A DNA stretch of 64,000 nucleotides from Amyelois transitella (Eukaryota > Arthropoda > Insecta > Lepidoptera > Pyralidae): the NCBI RefSeq assembly GCF_032362555.1, contig NC_083529.1, positions 6,944,001-7,008,000 of the forward strand. The letters are read 5' to 3'. Numbering within the stretch: the first letter of the stretch is position 1; each line of letters begins with the position of its first letter. Below the pieces are notes generated by a model that searched no databases, was not told where the DNA came from, and saw only the letters and a list, made by a program, of their open reading frames with translations. Position numbers and translations under genes: made by a program. Of this stretch, positions 33,748 through 47,000 are shown piece by piece.

Positions 33748-33805
33748 CTTGCGGGGTAGACAGAGCCAATAGTCTTAAAAAGAATGAAAGGCCACGTTTA
33801 GCTGT
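33748..33805 (-). repeat. S-family tail fragment
   Basis: ATCCCTTGCGGGGTAGACAG to GGCCACGTTTAGCTG. It runs directly into the next P copy. Confidence 0.65.
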
Positions 33806-33807
33806 AA

Positions 33808-34035
33808 AATTAAAATTCAAATTCAAAATTTTTATTCATTACTATAGGATACTATATATCGCTTAATAATTGTCAAAACGTATGGTTTAACAACATTGGT
33901 TGACGTCATATAAATTACTTAAAAACTAAGTTTACTGCCGCTTTCAAGGCGTCAGTGCAGAAGAAGCGGTAACAAACTGCACTGCAGCATTTTCTTCAAC
34001 GACGTCAACTTCACAATATTAATTAAACTTAGAAT
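33808..34035 (-). repeat. P-family repeat, A subtype, near complete
   Basis: AAATTCAAATTCAAAATTTT to CAACGACGTCAACTTCACAA. Confidence 0.85.
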
Positions 34036-34161
34036 AGAATGTGGATGTATATACTTAATTGAGATTCAATTACAGGCTGCTAGCCCATCGTCTACAAGAG
34101 GAATCCCGAATTTATCAGTCAATCCCTCAGTCGCTATTTAGAAGTAACATGTTTCATTCTA

Positions 34162-34421
34162 CATACATACATACATACAATCACGTCTATATCCCTTGCG
34201 GGGTAGACAGAGCCTACAGTCTTGTAAAGACTGATAGGCCACGTTCAGCTATTTGGCTTTAAGATAGGATTGAGATTCAAATAGGGACAGCTTGCTAGCC
34301 CATCGCCTAAAAGAAGAATCCCAAGTTTATAAGCCTACCCCTTAGTCGGCTTTTACGATATCCATGGGAAAGAGATGGAGTGGTCCTATTCTTTTTTGTA
34401 TTGGTGCCGGGAACCACACGG
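34162..34421 (-). repeat. S-family SINE, full length with 14-bp target duplication
   Basis: CATGTTTCATTCTA occurs at 34148-34161 and again at 34422-34435, exactly outside the (CATA)n tail and the head ACCACACGG. This fixes the S boundaries and shows integration by retrotransposition. Confidence 0.95.
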
Positions 34422-34565
34422 CATGTTTCATTCTAAATATGGTTAATTAAATGTTTACTCTGAACCTGCGTAACTACCCTGTGGCTTGTAACCCAAGGGA
34501 CGCACGCGCACAACGACATGTGCAGCGTACGGATCTGAAGTCCGCGCGTTAGTATGGAGATCGAC

Positions 34566-34668
34566 TTTTGTCTTTTTCTTCCTCCGGGCTTTAGTCCCGG
34601 TTGCATTCTCACCACTCTGGAGAGGAGCCCGGGGTATGCCTTTGATCTTGGATGCTGGATTTGGTGAG
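34566..34668. repeat. Interspersed fragment (CTTTAGTCCCGGTTGCATTC type)
   Basis: It is close to 54346-54440: CTCTGGAGAGGAGCCCGGGG, then TATGCCTTTGATCTTGGATG in this copy. Class unknown. Confidence 0.5.
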
Positions 34669-34677
34669 TCAGGTATT

Positions 34678-34835
34678 TAAAATTCGAAAAATTCGAAATT
34701 TAAACTTTTTATTCATTATTATAGGATACTTCATATCGCTTAATAATTGTCAAAACGTTTGGTTTCACAACATTGGTTGACGTCAAATAAATTACTTAAA
34801 ACTAAATTTACTGCCGCTTCCAAGGCGTCCGTTTC
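34678..34835 (-). repeat. P-family repeat, A subtype, truncated
   Basis: It starts with the tail AAATTCGAAAAATTCG. It is broken after TGCCGCTTCCAAGGCGTC by the following U-type repeat. Confidence 0.75.
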
Positions 34836-34837
34836 AG

Positions 34838-35040
34838 TCCGTTTATACGAAGCCATCCGTCTGACCTCCGCAACCTTTATAGGAGAACCTAACGCGTATA
34901 GAATCCAGTTGCCTGAATGTGCAGGTTTTCTCACGATGTTTTCCTTCACCGTAAGAGCATCGGTTAGTATTCAAACTAATGTAAATATCTTCGAAAATAG
35001 TCATTCGTAAATGGCCGCGGTGGGATTCGAACCGGAACAT
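34838..35040 (-). repeat. U-family tRNA-like SINE, partial
   Basis: It holds TTCTCACGATGTTTTCCTTC and ACCGTAAGAGCATCGGTTAG. GTGGGATTCGAACC near the right end is a reversed B-box. Confidence 0.65.
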
Positions 35041-35095
35041 TGATCTCTTAAATCTTAATCGTGTACGAATGCACATATTATATCTGTTATATTTC

Positions 35096-35315
35096 CATCT
35101 CTTTCCCATGGATGTCGTAAAAGGCGGCTAAAAGATAGGCTTACAAACTTGGGATTCTTTTTTAGGCGATGGGCTAGCAACCTGTACTATTTGAATCTCA
35201 ATTCCATCATTAAGCTAAATAGCTTAACGTGGCCATTCGGTCTTTTCAAGACTGTTGGCTCTGTCTACCTCGCAGGGGATATAGACGTGACCATATGTAT
35301 GTATGTATATGTATG
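35096..35315 (+). repeat. S-family SINE, head missing
   Basis: It starts at CCATCTCTTTCCCATGG and ends in GACCATATGTATGTATG. Confidence 0.88.
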
Positions 35316-35323
35316 CTAGATCT

Positions 35324-35530
35324 TTAGAATAGAATAGATTTATTTTCAAAATTGGAAACAAGGTATCACTTATTGACGTCACATCACTTAAATCTAATTA
35401 TAACTACTACCGCTTCCAAAGCGCATGTGTAGATGAAGCGGCGGAAAAACTGCAGCATTTTCATCGGATGTCAATTTACAAAGAGATCTCTTAAATACAA
35501 ATCGTGTACGAATGCACATATGATATCTGT
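35324..35530 (-). repeat. P-family repeat, B subtype, near complete
   Basis: GAATAGAATAGATTTATTTT to GTGTACGAATGCACATATG. Confidence 0.8.
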
Positions 35531-36039
35531 ATGTATGTATGCTAGATCTTTAAAACTACACAACGTATATTGATGCATTTTTTTAATAGATAGAGTGATT
35601 AAGAGGAAAGTTTATATTTATAATTTCTACCCGTGCAAAGCCGGGGCGGGTCGGTAGTTTTTCATGAAATATTGGCGGGCCATTAAATTTGCCAATGTAG
35701 TCAGCTTTCTGGGCACATTACCGGAAGTGGAAATCATGTAGGGACTGTAAAGCGTTTAAATAAAAATAAATAAATAAATATAAAAAAAAATCTTTACAAA
35801 ATGAAAATAAAATATCAATTTATAAAAGTCACACTCCATACTAACGAACCACATCGCCACGTTAGCATTTGCGCTTTTAAAATTAGCATTGTTATCTCTC
35901 TGTCTATTGTGTTTTGCGGGAAAGAGATAGATGTATATCTTAGGGCAAAATTGGGACATGCATTCGGCTAATGGCAATAATGAGTTGAGAATGTATGTAG
36001 GTACTCAATTATTATTAAGAACTTAAAACCTGTTTCAAG

Positions 36040-36150
36040 TCTATTGGCATTGTCTACCCCGCAAGATTATTAAGAACTTAAAACCTATTGCAAGATTGTT
36101 GGCTCTGTCTAATCCGCAAGGTATATTGACGTGACTATATGTATGTATGT
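36040..36150 (+). repeat. S-family tail fragments in tandem
   Basis: TGTCTACCCCGCAAG and then TGTCTAATCCGCAAGGTATA each mark an S tail, about 60 bp apart and sharing ATTATTAAGAACTTAAAACC. Confidence 0.6.
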
Positions 36151-36773
36151 AACTTAAAACCAAAGACTTTTATAATATCAGAGTGTGCCCGCGGCTTCGC
36201 CCTCGTAAAATGAAAAATCCCATTACCCGGGAACCACACGGCACTTTTAATATGAGAAAACAGACTCTAATGTTTTTTCCTAATTTTGTGTACCTAATTT
36301 TTAATTTCAAGACCTGAACAAAAATCACGGATTTTCAGTTCTGTCAGTAGGCACGTATTTATTTGCAAAGATTAAAATAATCCCTCTAATATAATCGGCT
36401 AATGTAATTCTTTACAAGACTATTTTACATGAGAACAACATGACCTAAATATTGGATACAATGCTATGATTTTATTTAAAAATATAAAAAAAAATTACTT
36501 GTTTTTCGACTTGCAAAAGGGAACGACCCTTTACAATTAAATTTTTAAACGGGGCCACTCCACTATTAAAAAAAATCATTGAAATTTCAATCTTGTACTA
36601 ATGAGGTAAAGTTGAAATTAGATTTGTAAAAGTATGAATCAAGTTTTGTAAAGTCAAATTAGATAAAAAAAATATGACACGCGTTACGATTGGAGTATGA
36701 AAGATTTATGTAGGGCAGACAGACAGACAAAAGGACAGCTTTTTTTATGAACATGTCACTTTGTGACACTATC

Positions 36774-37019
36774 GTGCCGTGTGGTTCCCGTATTCTTTCG
36801 TAGAATAGGACCCTCCATACTCTTATCCGAGGATGTCGTAAAAGGCGACTTAGGGATAGGCTTATACACTTAGGATTCCTCTTGCAGGCGATGTGCCAGC
36901 AACCGGTCAATATTTGAATCTCAATTTCATCGTAAGGCCATACAGCTGAACGTGGCCATTCAAACTTTTCTTCATTCGTATACCCCGCAAGGGGTTTAGA
37001 CGTGACTATATGTATGTAT
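36774..37019 (+). repeat. S-family SINE, near full length
   Basis: GTGCCGTGTGGTTCCCG head; tail GGGTTTAGACGTGACTATAT. Confidence 0.88.
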
Positions 37020-37147
37020 TTCACTTTATTTCAGCCTTTGACTGAGCCAGCTTCAAGTCAGTTCGAGACTTGTGATGTGAGATACTAACGTAACGATGTT
37101 AAATTAACTAACAATATCAATAGAAACTTATAAGCATTTTTAGATCC

Positions 37148-37350
37148 TATATACACATACATAAATTACGCCTCTTCCCCGGAGAGCTAGGCAGAGACTT
37201 TTCACTTGTCACGATTCCTTTCTTTCGCTTCATCCACATTTATAACTGTTCAACGGTTTCGGGTACTCTTAGCCTGAGCTTTTCCTAGAACGAATACGAT
37301 TTAGGTCTGTACGAGGTACGTTCGTCTAAGTCTTCTCACTCCAACAGTCC
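37148..37350 (-). repeat. L-family LINE 3' remnant, diverged
   Basis: ATACACATACATAAATTACG to GTACGTTCGTCTAAGTCTTC. It extends further into the LINE coding side than most copies. Confidence 0.6.
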
Positions 37351-37565
37351 CATTCACACTCCCTTTGTATATTTGATTATTTTTTTCTGTACTTATAGGT
37401 AATCAGAAATCATTTCGCAGTCGCAGGTAGCACCTCTTTTGTATAGCTTTTTATTGAATCTCACGCTAGACTTCGTACGCGTAGAATTTTCAAATTCTGT
37501 AGTAATAGAGTTAGCTCTGTCATTCCCGTAAGGTAGACGACGAAGTAAGACGTGGTCATATGTAT

Positions 37566-38052
37566 GTAATACAAAAACAGATCAAAGATAAAAACTTTTA
37601 ACTCATAACACCCCAATTCTCGGTCAAGGGTAAAATCTATCGGTATTCGTTCCACGAGCCAAATGTATTGTTAAAATCACCACATTTGGCATTCGACGAC
37701 TTTTGAGACTGACAGATCATACAAATCAATATTCAGACTGAGAATGATATCCAATAGTCATATATTTAGCTTGTAACCACGACGATGCACTTTTGGCAAG
37801 CAACACTTCCTAGTTATGCACCGACGAGCAAAAACAACTATTAGTGCAACAGTTAACCACCGCAATTTGAACCTTGTTACGTTAATATAGCTAAGAAGTT
37901 TGAACGGCAAGAATTTTATGACATTTAAAATATAACGCATGTACATACAAGACGAGAATAAAGTGGTGAACAATTCGGCCAGAAGTAAACCGGATTTAGA
38001 TCAGAATAGACGTGTAGGTTTCGAGTTGTCGTGGTAAATGTGATAGCGAAAT
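37566..38052 (+). promoter_or_regulatory. 5' flank of the MYND-finger gene
   Basis: This repeat-free stretch directly precedes the ATG at 38053 and must contain its promoter or leader. No TATA box or specific site is certain. Confidence 0.35.
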
Positions 38053-41000
38053 ATGAACACGAAAAAGGGGAAAGGCAAAAACCGACCTAACAAACCCCCT
38101 AATCCTAATCCCCCTCAAAAACAAGAGGTTGCCCAAGCTCCTGAAAAAGTTGAGGAACCAGTCATTGAAAATGTTGAAAGTGAATTGAAATTTGAAGAAC
38201 GTGTGCCTGAAATTGTCAGTGATGTTGTAACGCCATCGGAAGAAGTGAAAAGTGTGGAAGAACCTAAAAAACCGAAAAGAAACAGAGGTAAGAAGAAGAA
38301 ACATGATAAAGATGAAAGTGATGAATTTGGAGATATTACCGGAGATAATAATACCGGACAAAAATGTGAAGAAGAGGTGAAATTGGCTAGACCTGTTGAA
38401 GAAAGTAAAGATAAAGGTAAAACTGAAGAACCAAAAGAAGAAAGTGCCTCTGTAATGCCCGTTGTTTTGCCAGATTTGGCGATTTCTACTAAATCTAAAA
38501 AGAAAGGTAAAAAAGACTTTTTGGAACCAACAAGCAAAGTCACGGAAGATGTCGTAAAATCTGAAGAACCTAAACAGAGCTTGCCTGTAGATGTAAGTGA
38601 ATTTAATGTTGTCATGCACGCTGATGAAACGTCTAAACCTGCAGAAGAAAGTAAGACTTCGAAGAAAAAGAATAAAAAGAAAAAGCGCCATGATTCCGAA
38701 AAATCCGATAAGGGTGAAGAAATATCCTGTACTACAGCTTTTCAAGAACTCTTAGGTGTGGAAGAGGAAAAGAAATTAAGTGAAGCTGAAACTAAGACTG
38801 AAACTATTATTGATTCTACATCTCTTTTACAAGAAGAAGTTGTCGATTCTGCATCTATTGAGACTGCAAGCAAAAGCAATAAAAATAAAAAGAAAGGGAA
38901 AAAGGATAAAAACAAACCTGATGTAAAAGAAGAAGTTCATCACAAAGAAGAAAGTGCAACAAAAATTGAGACTGATAATAGTGCTAAGGAAGAGGCGGAA
39001 AATATTATCAAAGAAAGTTTAGTTGACAGCAAAATAGTCTCAGAATCTAAAGCTCCTGAGGATATCAAATCTGCAACCGAAGATGTTAAGCATAAAGCTA
39101 AAATTGCAAAACCTGTTGATAAAAAACGCAAGGAAAAATCTAATCAAGCTCTGAAGGAAGGCGAGTTAACTGAAAATGTTACTCTTACTGAAATGTCAAC
39201 AACTGAAAAAATAAAAGGTTACGATGATGATAACTTAACGAAACAAACAGAAGATTCAGCATTATTACTTCCAGAAAAAGTAAGCCAATCAGAAGATGTC
39301 ACTACAATGTCATCCGAAAATATAAGTTTGACGCCTAGTGAAAAGAAAAGGAAAAAGTCACCTAAACCTCCTCCAAAACAACAACATGATGTTACAAAAG
39401 ATAGTAAGAAAACCGAAAAAAAAGATTTTGGTACACTAGAAACACCCACAAGCGAAGAAGCTCAAGAGAAAATAACTATTATGGAAACTCCTAAACATAA
39501 GATTTTGGAAACTCCCATAGAAAAACAAATTGAGCCCAAATTTACTAAAGAAACTGAACCTCATGCAGCAACATCTACTGCCAATTTAGAAGTCAAATCT
39601 GGAAAAAAGAGAAAGAAGTCTCCGAAGCCTTTATCAAATTTGGAAATTTCAGATAATAAAACACAAGACGTTAAAAACAAACAATCGACAGTAGAGACGG
39701 AACCGCCAATACCTCCGGTAGAAATTTTTGAAACACCCATGCAAACCAAGAACGAAGAAGGTTCAGATGTATTTTGTGATATGCCGCTTATGGAAGATAT
39801 TGAAATAAGCAGTGTCAAAGCGGATGAATCTGAAGGATCTATTCCGGAAATAACGCCTGATATTCAATATCCCCGTGCAGCCAGTCAGCAGCGTGTCGAT
39901 GATAATAATAATACTATTATACGAGAAGTTGTATCTCCAAGTGATGTCAAGTTAGGCATACCCGTTTTTGTTCCTGACACACCGTTTATTCAAGGGGAAA
40001 ATATTTCTTTAACATCCCCGGATCTAGTAGCATCTGGCATTAGAGTTGTGGATGTCGAAGCAAATGTTGTAAAGCCGAGTGAAGAAAAAACTGATATTAA
40101 GTCCAAAATGATGGAAGTTAATCAAGATATGGAAGAGTTAAGATTGTCAATTGAAAGATCTTTGGCCGAGCTGACTAGTATAGAAAAATCTGAACAGAAC
40201 TTGGAAAGGCAATACGACAATAAACACAAAAATGAAGAACCACAATCTAGTCCTGCTGATAAATCTACTTCTGAGCTGGAATCTAAAATAATCGGCGAAG
40301 AAAGCCAAACAACAGAATCGCCTATTTTGATGATCCATAAAAAGCCATTGGAAGCTATAATGCCAGCCCCATCACCTCCACCAAAACATAATAAAAAAGA
40401 TAAACTCAAAACAGAAAATGTAGGCAATCCTTCTTTGCCCGTGATTCCATTGCCGCCTCCACTTCCAAAAGAGGTACTAGAGCCAATCACAGAAGAAATT
40501 AAACCCCTTGATACTGCAAAAAGCAGTGATGTTGCTCCTGTATGTCCCGCAAGAAAAGACAATAAAGGCAAAGGTAAATCAAAGAAGAAGGGTAAACAAG
40601 AAGCCGGTCAATCTACTGCTAGCGAAAGTATAAGCTCTACAGAGCCACAAAGTTCAAAAGAATGTTCTCAAGATACTAAAAAAGAGGAAAAGAAGGAGCA
40701 GAAGCCTGACAGCTCCCAGAGCGATACGAAAAAGCAGTCTGATTCATCTAATGATAACCAAAATAAAACTGGCATATCAGAGAGTGAAGTAACAAATCAA
40801 CATTCTGAGTTTGAACCAATTGAAAGTTTTGAGGATGCTATGACATCCAGTGCGGATGATGTAAACCAAACATTTGAAATTATTGCCAGTGAAACCTCCG
40901 GATCTCATGTTAATCCCGAAATCAATATCACCGCCCCATCAGAGGAACAGAAGACAGAACCAAAAGATGAAAAACAAAACCCAGTTACGCCGCCAAAAAA

Positions 41001-44000
41001 CTTGTTAGGCCACCCCGTCATTCCTGTACGATCGAATAAAATGGACTACAAAAAAGAAAAGAATAAAACACCGAACACAATACTTGCTAAAGTGAAAATA
41101 AAAGATGCTATTGAAATTGATTCGCGTAAACAGTCGAAGGAATCTCAAACGGATAATATAAAGAAGCTGATGAAGAAGAAATCTATCGATGAATCGATTT
41201 CTACGTTAAATGAAAACGAAGAGTTCGTGTACAAGTATAGCTTTAGAAAAGTGTTTCTTCCCAATGTGTGTCACGTGTGTAAAAGAGAACTGAAGCCAAT
41301 GAGAGTGTCTTGTAATTTTTGTCATTTGCTGTTTTACTGCAATCAGAAACATAAAGACGAAGACTGGCCGCAGCACCAGGCTTTTTGTTTTGCTGTGTCT
41401 ACTATTGTTCATCTTAAAGGTAATGCTTTAGCCATGTTTAATTCTGTATCCGCTTAAAACTCGGCATAATAATAACGTAATTACAATAAAATTACTTATT
41501 CTCATTAATTTCACGATCTTATTCCATGTTGTGCTTTGCGTCGTAAATCTAATTCAGTTTTTAACAGGTGCATCTATAATGGCACCAAGGAAGTTTCTTT
41601 AAACTTAAATTTTTTGTACAATATTTGGGAAGAAATTAATAAACGTCTGAAAAAGCCATAGCCAAGTCCAAATCTTGTTTTAAATTACAATCGCCTGGAG
41701 TTAATCTTCAGTGTTAATTTCTAGAAATATAATTTAAGTTTGTAAATCATTAAGTTCTTTATTCAGATATTAATTTATATATTTTTACTATTTATAGAAA
41801 AAAATAAAAAGTCTGATGTTAGAATCAGTAGTATTTTTACATATTCTTCACAAACAAAAATAAAAGTTATTCTCTTCGATATTATCATGAATTTTGCAGA
41901 TCAAAAGCATATATACGAGGACGCAGCCTCTGTCACCGGCCACAGCTACCGCCTTCTCCGCATGCAGATGATCGTTTCTTGCGAGAAAATCCTGAAGAGG
42001 AAACTAGTCCCCTGGGAACAGGAAGCTCTGTTGTATCCCAGACTGTGTGGGGATGTGGAGTGTCGGGAGTGGAGAATTAACAAGTTGGCAGACTGTAATG
42101 GATGTGGTCAGGTAATTTGCCATATTTTGTCTTTTTGTTTTGATAAAAGGTGTTAGGGAAAAGAATGAAGCTAGATTTGAAAAAAAGCAGCCTTTGGTAA
42201 GTAAGGTTAATGTGTAATGTTATCTTTTAATCCTGGCATTCGTCTTGGTTTATTTCTTGTTGTTTGTTGTCTTTCTGAAGAGGGAGTCCAAGTCTGCAAA
42301 TGATCTTATCTCATAGATAATGAAATTAATTTCGATCCACAAGTACGTAAATTGAAAATTAGAAAGAGCGACTCTTATCCGGCCTTAATTTTTTTTAAAA
42401 GGTTCTATTAGGAAATACATGTTTCAGTAATATCGTAACTTTCCAGATAGCGTACTGCTCAACAAACCCAGACCATCTACCCAGATCTCACCAGCATTGG
42501 TGCAAGTCATACTCTTTGTATCAGAAGCTGGTGTGTTACCAGCAGACCAGGGGCAGGTTGGAGCCCAAACTACCCAGTAGGGTCATGTCTGGCCCGTACC
42601 AGATACCCGACAAGATAAATGAGGTGTTAGCTGCTATGTATGAAGAGAAGATAGGTAAGATACATATAAGTCACAATATTAAAATTTGAATGTCTGGTCC
42701 ATAGACGTAGTTAAAAAGGTGGATGGAAAGTGGCTTGAAAAAAAGTGAAGCTTCGTAATGGCGTCATTATACGCATGTGCGAGTGATAGCAAACTTGGAA
42801 GTTATGAAGCATTTATGACGTAATCGTGGCCAACTGTCACACTATTGGTTTCATTTTGCCGTTTTAGTAAAACTGTATCTGCCTTTTTGCTATTTCTATG
42901 ATCTGGTCTTAAAATTTGGCGAGCTATCCCATCTTTATCCATTGGCTCTACCAACAAACCACAGAGAAATTCTTAGGTCTCACAAATAATTATCAACCGT
43001 CTGTTTCTTTATTTGTACGGTATTTACGAATATGTGTGTGTATTACTAGTTAGTAGTGCCGCGTGGTTCCCGGCACCAATACAAAAAAGAATGGGACCAC
43101 TCCAACTCTTTCCCATGGATGTCGTGAAAGGCGACTAAGGGATAGGCTTACATACTTGGAATTCTTTTTTAGGCGATGGGCTAGCAACCTGTCACTATTT
43201 GAATCTCAATTCTACCTTAAAGCCAAATAGCTGAACGTGGCCTATCAGTCTTTACTAGACTGTTGACTCTGTCTACCACGCAAGGGATATAGACGTCATT
43301 ATTTATGTATGTATGTATGTATGTATGGATGGATTAGTAGTTAAATTGAAATCCCACAATCCGCGAAAAATTACAGACTTTCAGATGAAATCAAATTATA
43401 GTGACTTAGTATGGAATTATTTCAGATATGAGTGACGTAGAATACGCAGCCCTGACTCAACTAGCCACGGCTCCTTTAACCGCCGTCTACAGCTACCAGC
43501 TATATACCAACAAGATGAACTCTATCTACGCCAATGGGACTTACAAGGTAAATTGTGTATTTGTCTTCTGTAACACCTGGTCTTAATATTTACCCCGGCC
43601 AGGGCATGATGAGAAAAGAACTCCTTCTGATTGGCCTGGGTCTTGAATGTTTATCTATTATATATGTATAAGTATTTATTATACAATAAAGTATCGTTGA
43701 GTTAGTATCTCGTAACACAAGTCTCGAACTTACTTCGAGGCTAACTCAATCTGTGCAATTTGTCCCGTATATATTTATTTTTTATTTTATTTTTATTTTA
43801 GGTTCTCATTATAGTGTAGTGTTTGCTTTTAAGTTTCGGACGTCATAAAGATAATATAAGTCATTATTTCCAATACAACTTGGGATTTTGATGTTTATAC
43901 TAACGAAAAGAAGAACTTAGAAGATACGCCTCTTTTTCGGAGGGAAAAGCGGCTACATCTTTTCACTAGACACGTGAAACCTTGTATTCTATTTTTCTTA

Positions 44001-47000
44001 ATCAATATAGGTACGACAATATTTTTCAAACATGCAAATTTAGAGAACCTTTTGATAGTGGTAAATTTTTTATTTATTTATATATATTTATGGTCACGTC
44101 TATATCCCTTGTGGGGTAGACAGAGCCAACAGTCTTGAAAAGACTGAATGGCCACGTAAAGCTACTTGGCTTGATGATATAATTGAGATTGCTAGCCCAT
44201 CGCCTAAAAAATAATCTCATGTTTCTAAGCCTATCCCTTAGTCGCCTTTTACGACATCTATGGGAAAAAGATGGAGTGGTCCTATTCTTTTTTGTATTGG
44301 TGCCGGGAACCACACGGCACCGGAACGGATAGAGGTACAAAGTGTTGAAATTCGTAATATTTTCGCCAGAAAACCTCCTTCACCATCCACGTGGTGGGCG
44401 CAGAGTTGCAATTCGAAGCTGACGCCCTCAACAAATGGGAGATCTTCTTCTTGCACCTTCGTCCAGACATCATAGAGTTGAGAGTCGCTCTGATAGCTCC
44501 AGATTTAAACCCGTCCAACTTGCCGTTGGATCTGCTCGGGAAGATCAAGTAAGTTGGACTTGTTGATACAACAAGCGCTTTGGAAGCGGTAGTAGTTATA
44601 ATTAGATTTAAGTGATGTGACGTCAATAAGTGATACCTTGTATCCAATTTTGAAAATAAATCTATTCTATTCTATTCTATTTTTAAATTACATTTTTAAA
44701 TTTAGGACCACTCCATCTCTTTCCCATGGATGTCGTAAAAGGCGACTAAGGGATAGGCTTACAAACTTGGGATTCTTTTTTAGGCGACAGGCTAGCAACC
44801 TGTCACTATTTGAATCTCAATTCTATCATTAAGCCAAATAGCTGAACGTGGCCTTTCAGTCTTTTCAAGACTGTTGGCTCTGTCTACCCCGTAAGGGATA
44901 TAGACGTGATGATATGTATGTAAGTATTTTTTAATTTCCTACTTATTCGTCACTGTTGTTTTACCAAGGAAATGTTCTGAATCAATGAGAGGTGTTATAT
45001 GTGTTTGTCTGTAAGTCCAGACCTCGCAAATTTGAAAGTCGCTTTGATAGCTCCAGACTTGAACCCGTCTAACTTACCAATGAATCTGCTTGGGACGATC
45101 AAGTAAGTTCGATTTTGAAAACGCACGCAATAATAAATTTTCGAAGTTTTGCATTAACACCGAAGTGAACTCTGCTATTGATTACTAGAGGCCGCCCGCG
45201 ACTTCGTCTGCATGGAAACCCTATCAATCCCGCGGGAACTCTGGGATAAAAAGTAGCCTATGTGTTATTCTGGGTCTTTAGCTACCTACATACCAAATTT
45301 CATGGTAATCGGTTCAGTTGTTTTTGCGTGAAAGAGTAACAAACATCCATACATCCATACAAACTTTCGCCTTTATAATAGTAGTAGGATTATAATAGTA
45401 GTAGGATAAACAATGACAGAAACAACTATTTCTGTGTACATTAATTTTTTTACGTATTTTTACTTATTAACCAAGATAAGTAAAGATACGTAAAAAAATT
45501 AGATACTCAACTTGTCATCATCATTAGGAAATAAAATAAAGATAGATTTAAAAAATATATTTGACTTGAGGCCGCCCGCTACTTCGTCCGCTTTAAAACC
45601 CTATCATAACGTAACAATCACTCCCGCGGAAACTCCGGGATAAAAAGTAGCCTATGTGTTATTCTGGGTCTACAGCTACCTACATACCAAATTTCATCGT
45701 AATCGGTTCAGTAGTTTTTGCGTGAAAGAGTAACAAACATCCATACTGACATCCTGACACACTCACAAACTTTCGCATTTATAATCTCGTAGTAGGATTA
45801 GCGTTTAATCATTTATCTTTCTAGGTTTTCCTAATGCTTCAACAACCTCCTTGCATTTGTCAGATTTCAGTTTAATTTTTGTTTCAACTGGAACATCATG
45901 GCCATCGATATAAATTGCAAATCTATATGAAAATTTCTCAATTTTCTTTCGTAGACTCTGCGAGCAATGTCGTCAAGATAAACGTCGCTTGCTGTTCAGC
46001 TTCCAAGACAGAAAGACTTACAGCGATTACTACAGAAGTGATGAATTCATTACGCCTGATATTGGTAAACGTTTCTTTATTTATCACGTAACGCATATAA
46101 AAAAGAATAGGACCACTTCATATCTTCCCTATGGATGCCGTGAAAGGCGACTAAGAGATAGGCTTAAAAACTTGGGATTTCTCTTGAAGGCGCTGGGCTA
46201 GCAACCTGTCACTATTTGAATCTCAATTCTATCTAAAAGCCAAATAGCTGAACGTGGCCTATCAGTCTTTTCAAGACTGTTGGCTGTCTACCCCGCAAGG
46301 GATATAGACGTGATTATATGTATGTATGTATGTAAAGCATATAGAAGAATAGGACCGCTTCATATCTTTTTCGTGGATGCCGTAAAAGGCGACTAAGAGA
46401 TAGGCTTAAAAACTTGGGATTCTTCTTTTAGGCGATGGGCTAGCAACCTGTCACTATTTGAATCTCGATTCCATCATAAAGCCATACATTTTTTTCGATA
46501 CAGAACTTGGCTATTCACTCTTTTCGAGACTGTTGGCTTTGTTTACCCCGCGACGAATAAAGACGTGACTATAAACGTATGTATAATATTTCTGTCGCAA
46601 AAAGACGTTAAATATTAACGTTAAACACAAGGAATCCATCCAGGATTCTGGCATCAGGCCAATGGTGTCAAATACAACGTTTCACATTACATACTCTGAT
46701 AAATTTTTGGTTCATGCTCAGATCGTTACGAGTGTGTATTATTACATACATACATACATATACAAAAAGAATTTGCAAGTTTGTAAGCCTATCCCTTAGT
46801 CGCCTTTTACGACATCCATGGGAAAGAGATGGAGTGGTCCTATTCTTTTTTGTATTGGTGCCAGGAACCACACGGCACTTAATGATAGAATTGAGATTAA
46901 TATAGTGTATTATTTACTGATAAAAAATAGAGGTGACATGATATGACATGACATATGATCACGTCTATATTCCTTGCGGGGTAGACAGAGCCAACAGTCA

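Noticed and set aside
38115-38615. Long antisense open frames opposite the MYND exon 1 (also 37996-38745, 39219-40571)
   Set aside because: They are the low-complexity shadow of the Lys/Glu-rich coding strand; the plus strand has the MYND motif and consistent splicing.
44238-44647. Open frames across 44.2-44.7 kb on both strands
   Set aside because: They combine SINE sequence with exon 5 of the MYND gene; only the plus-strand exon is supported by splice phase.
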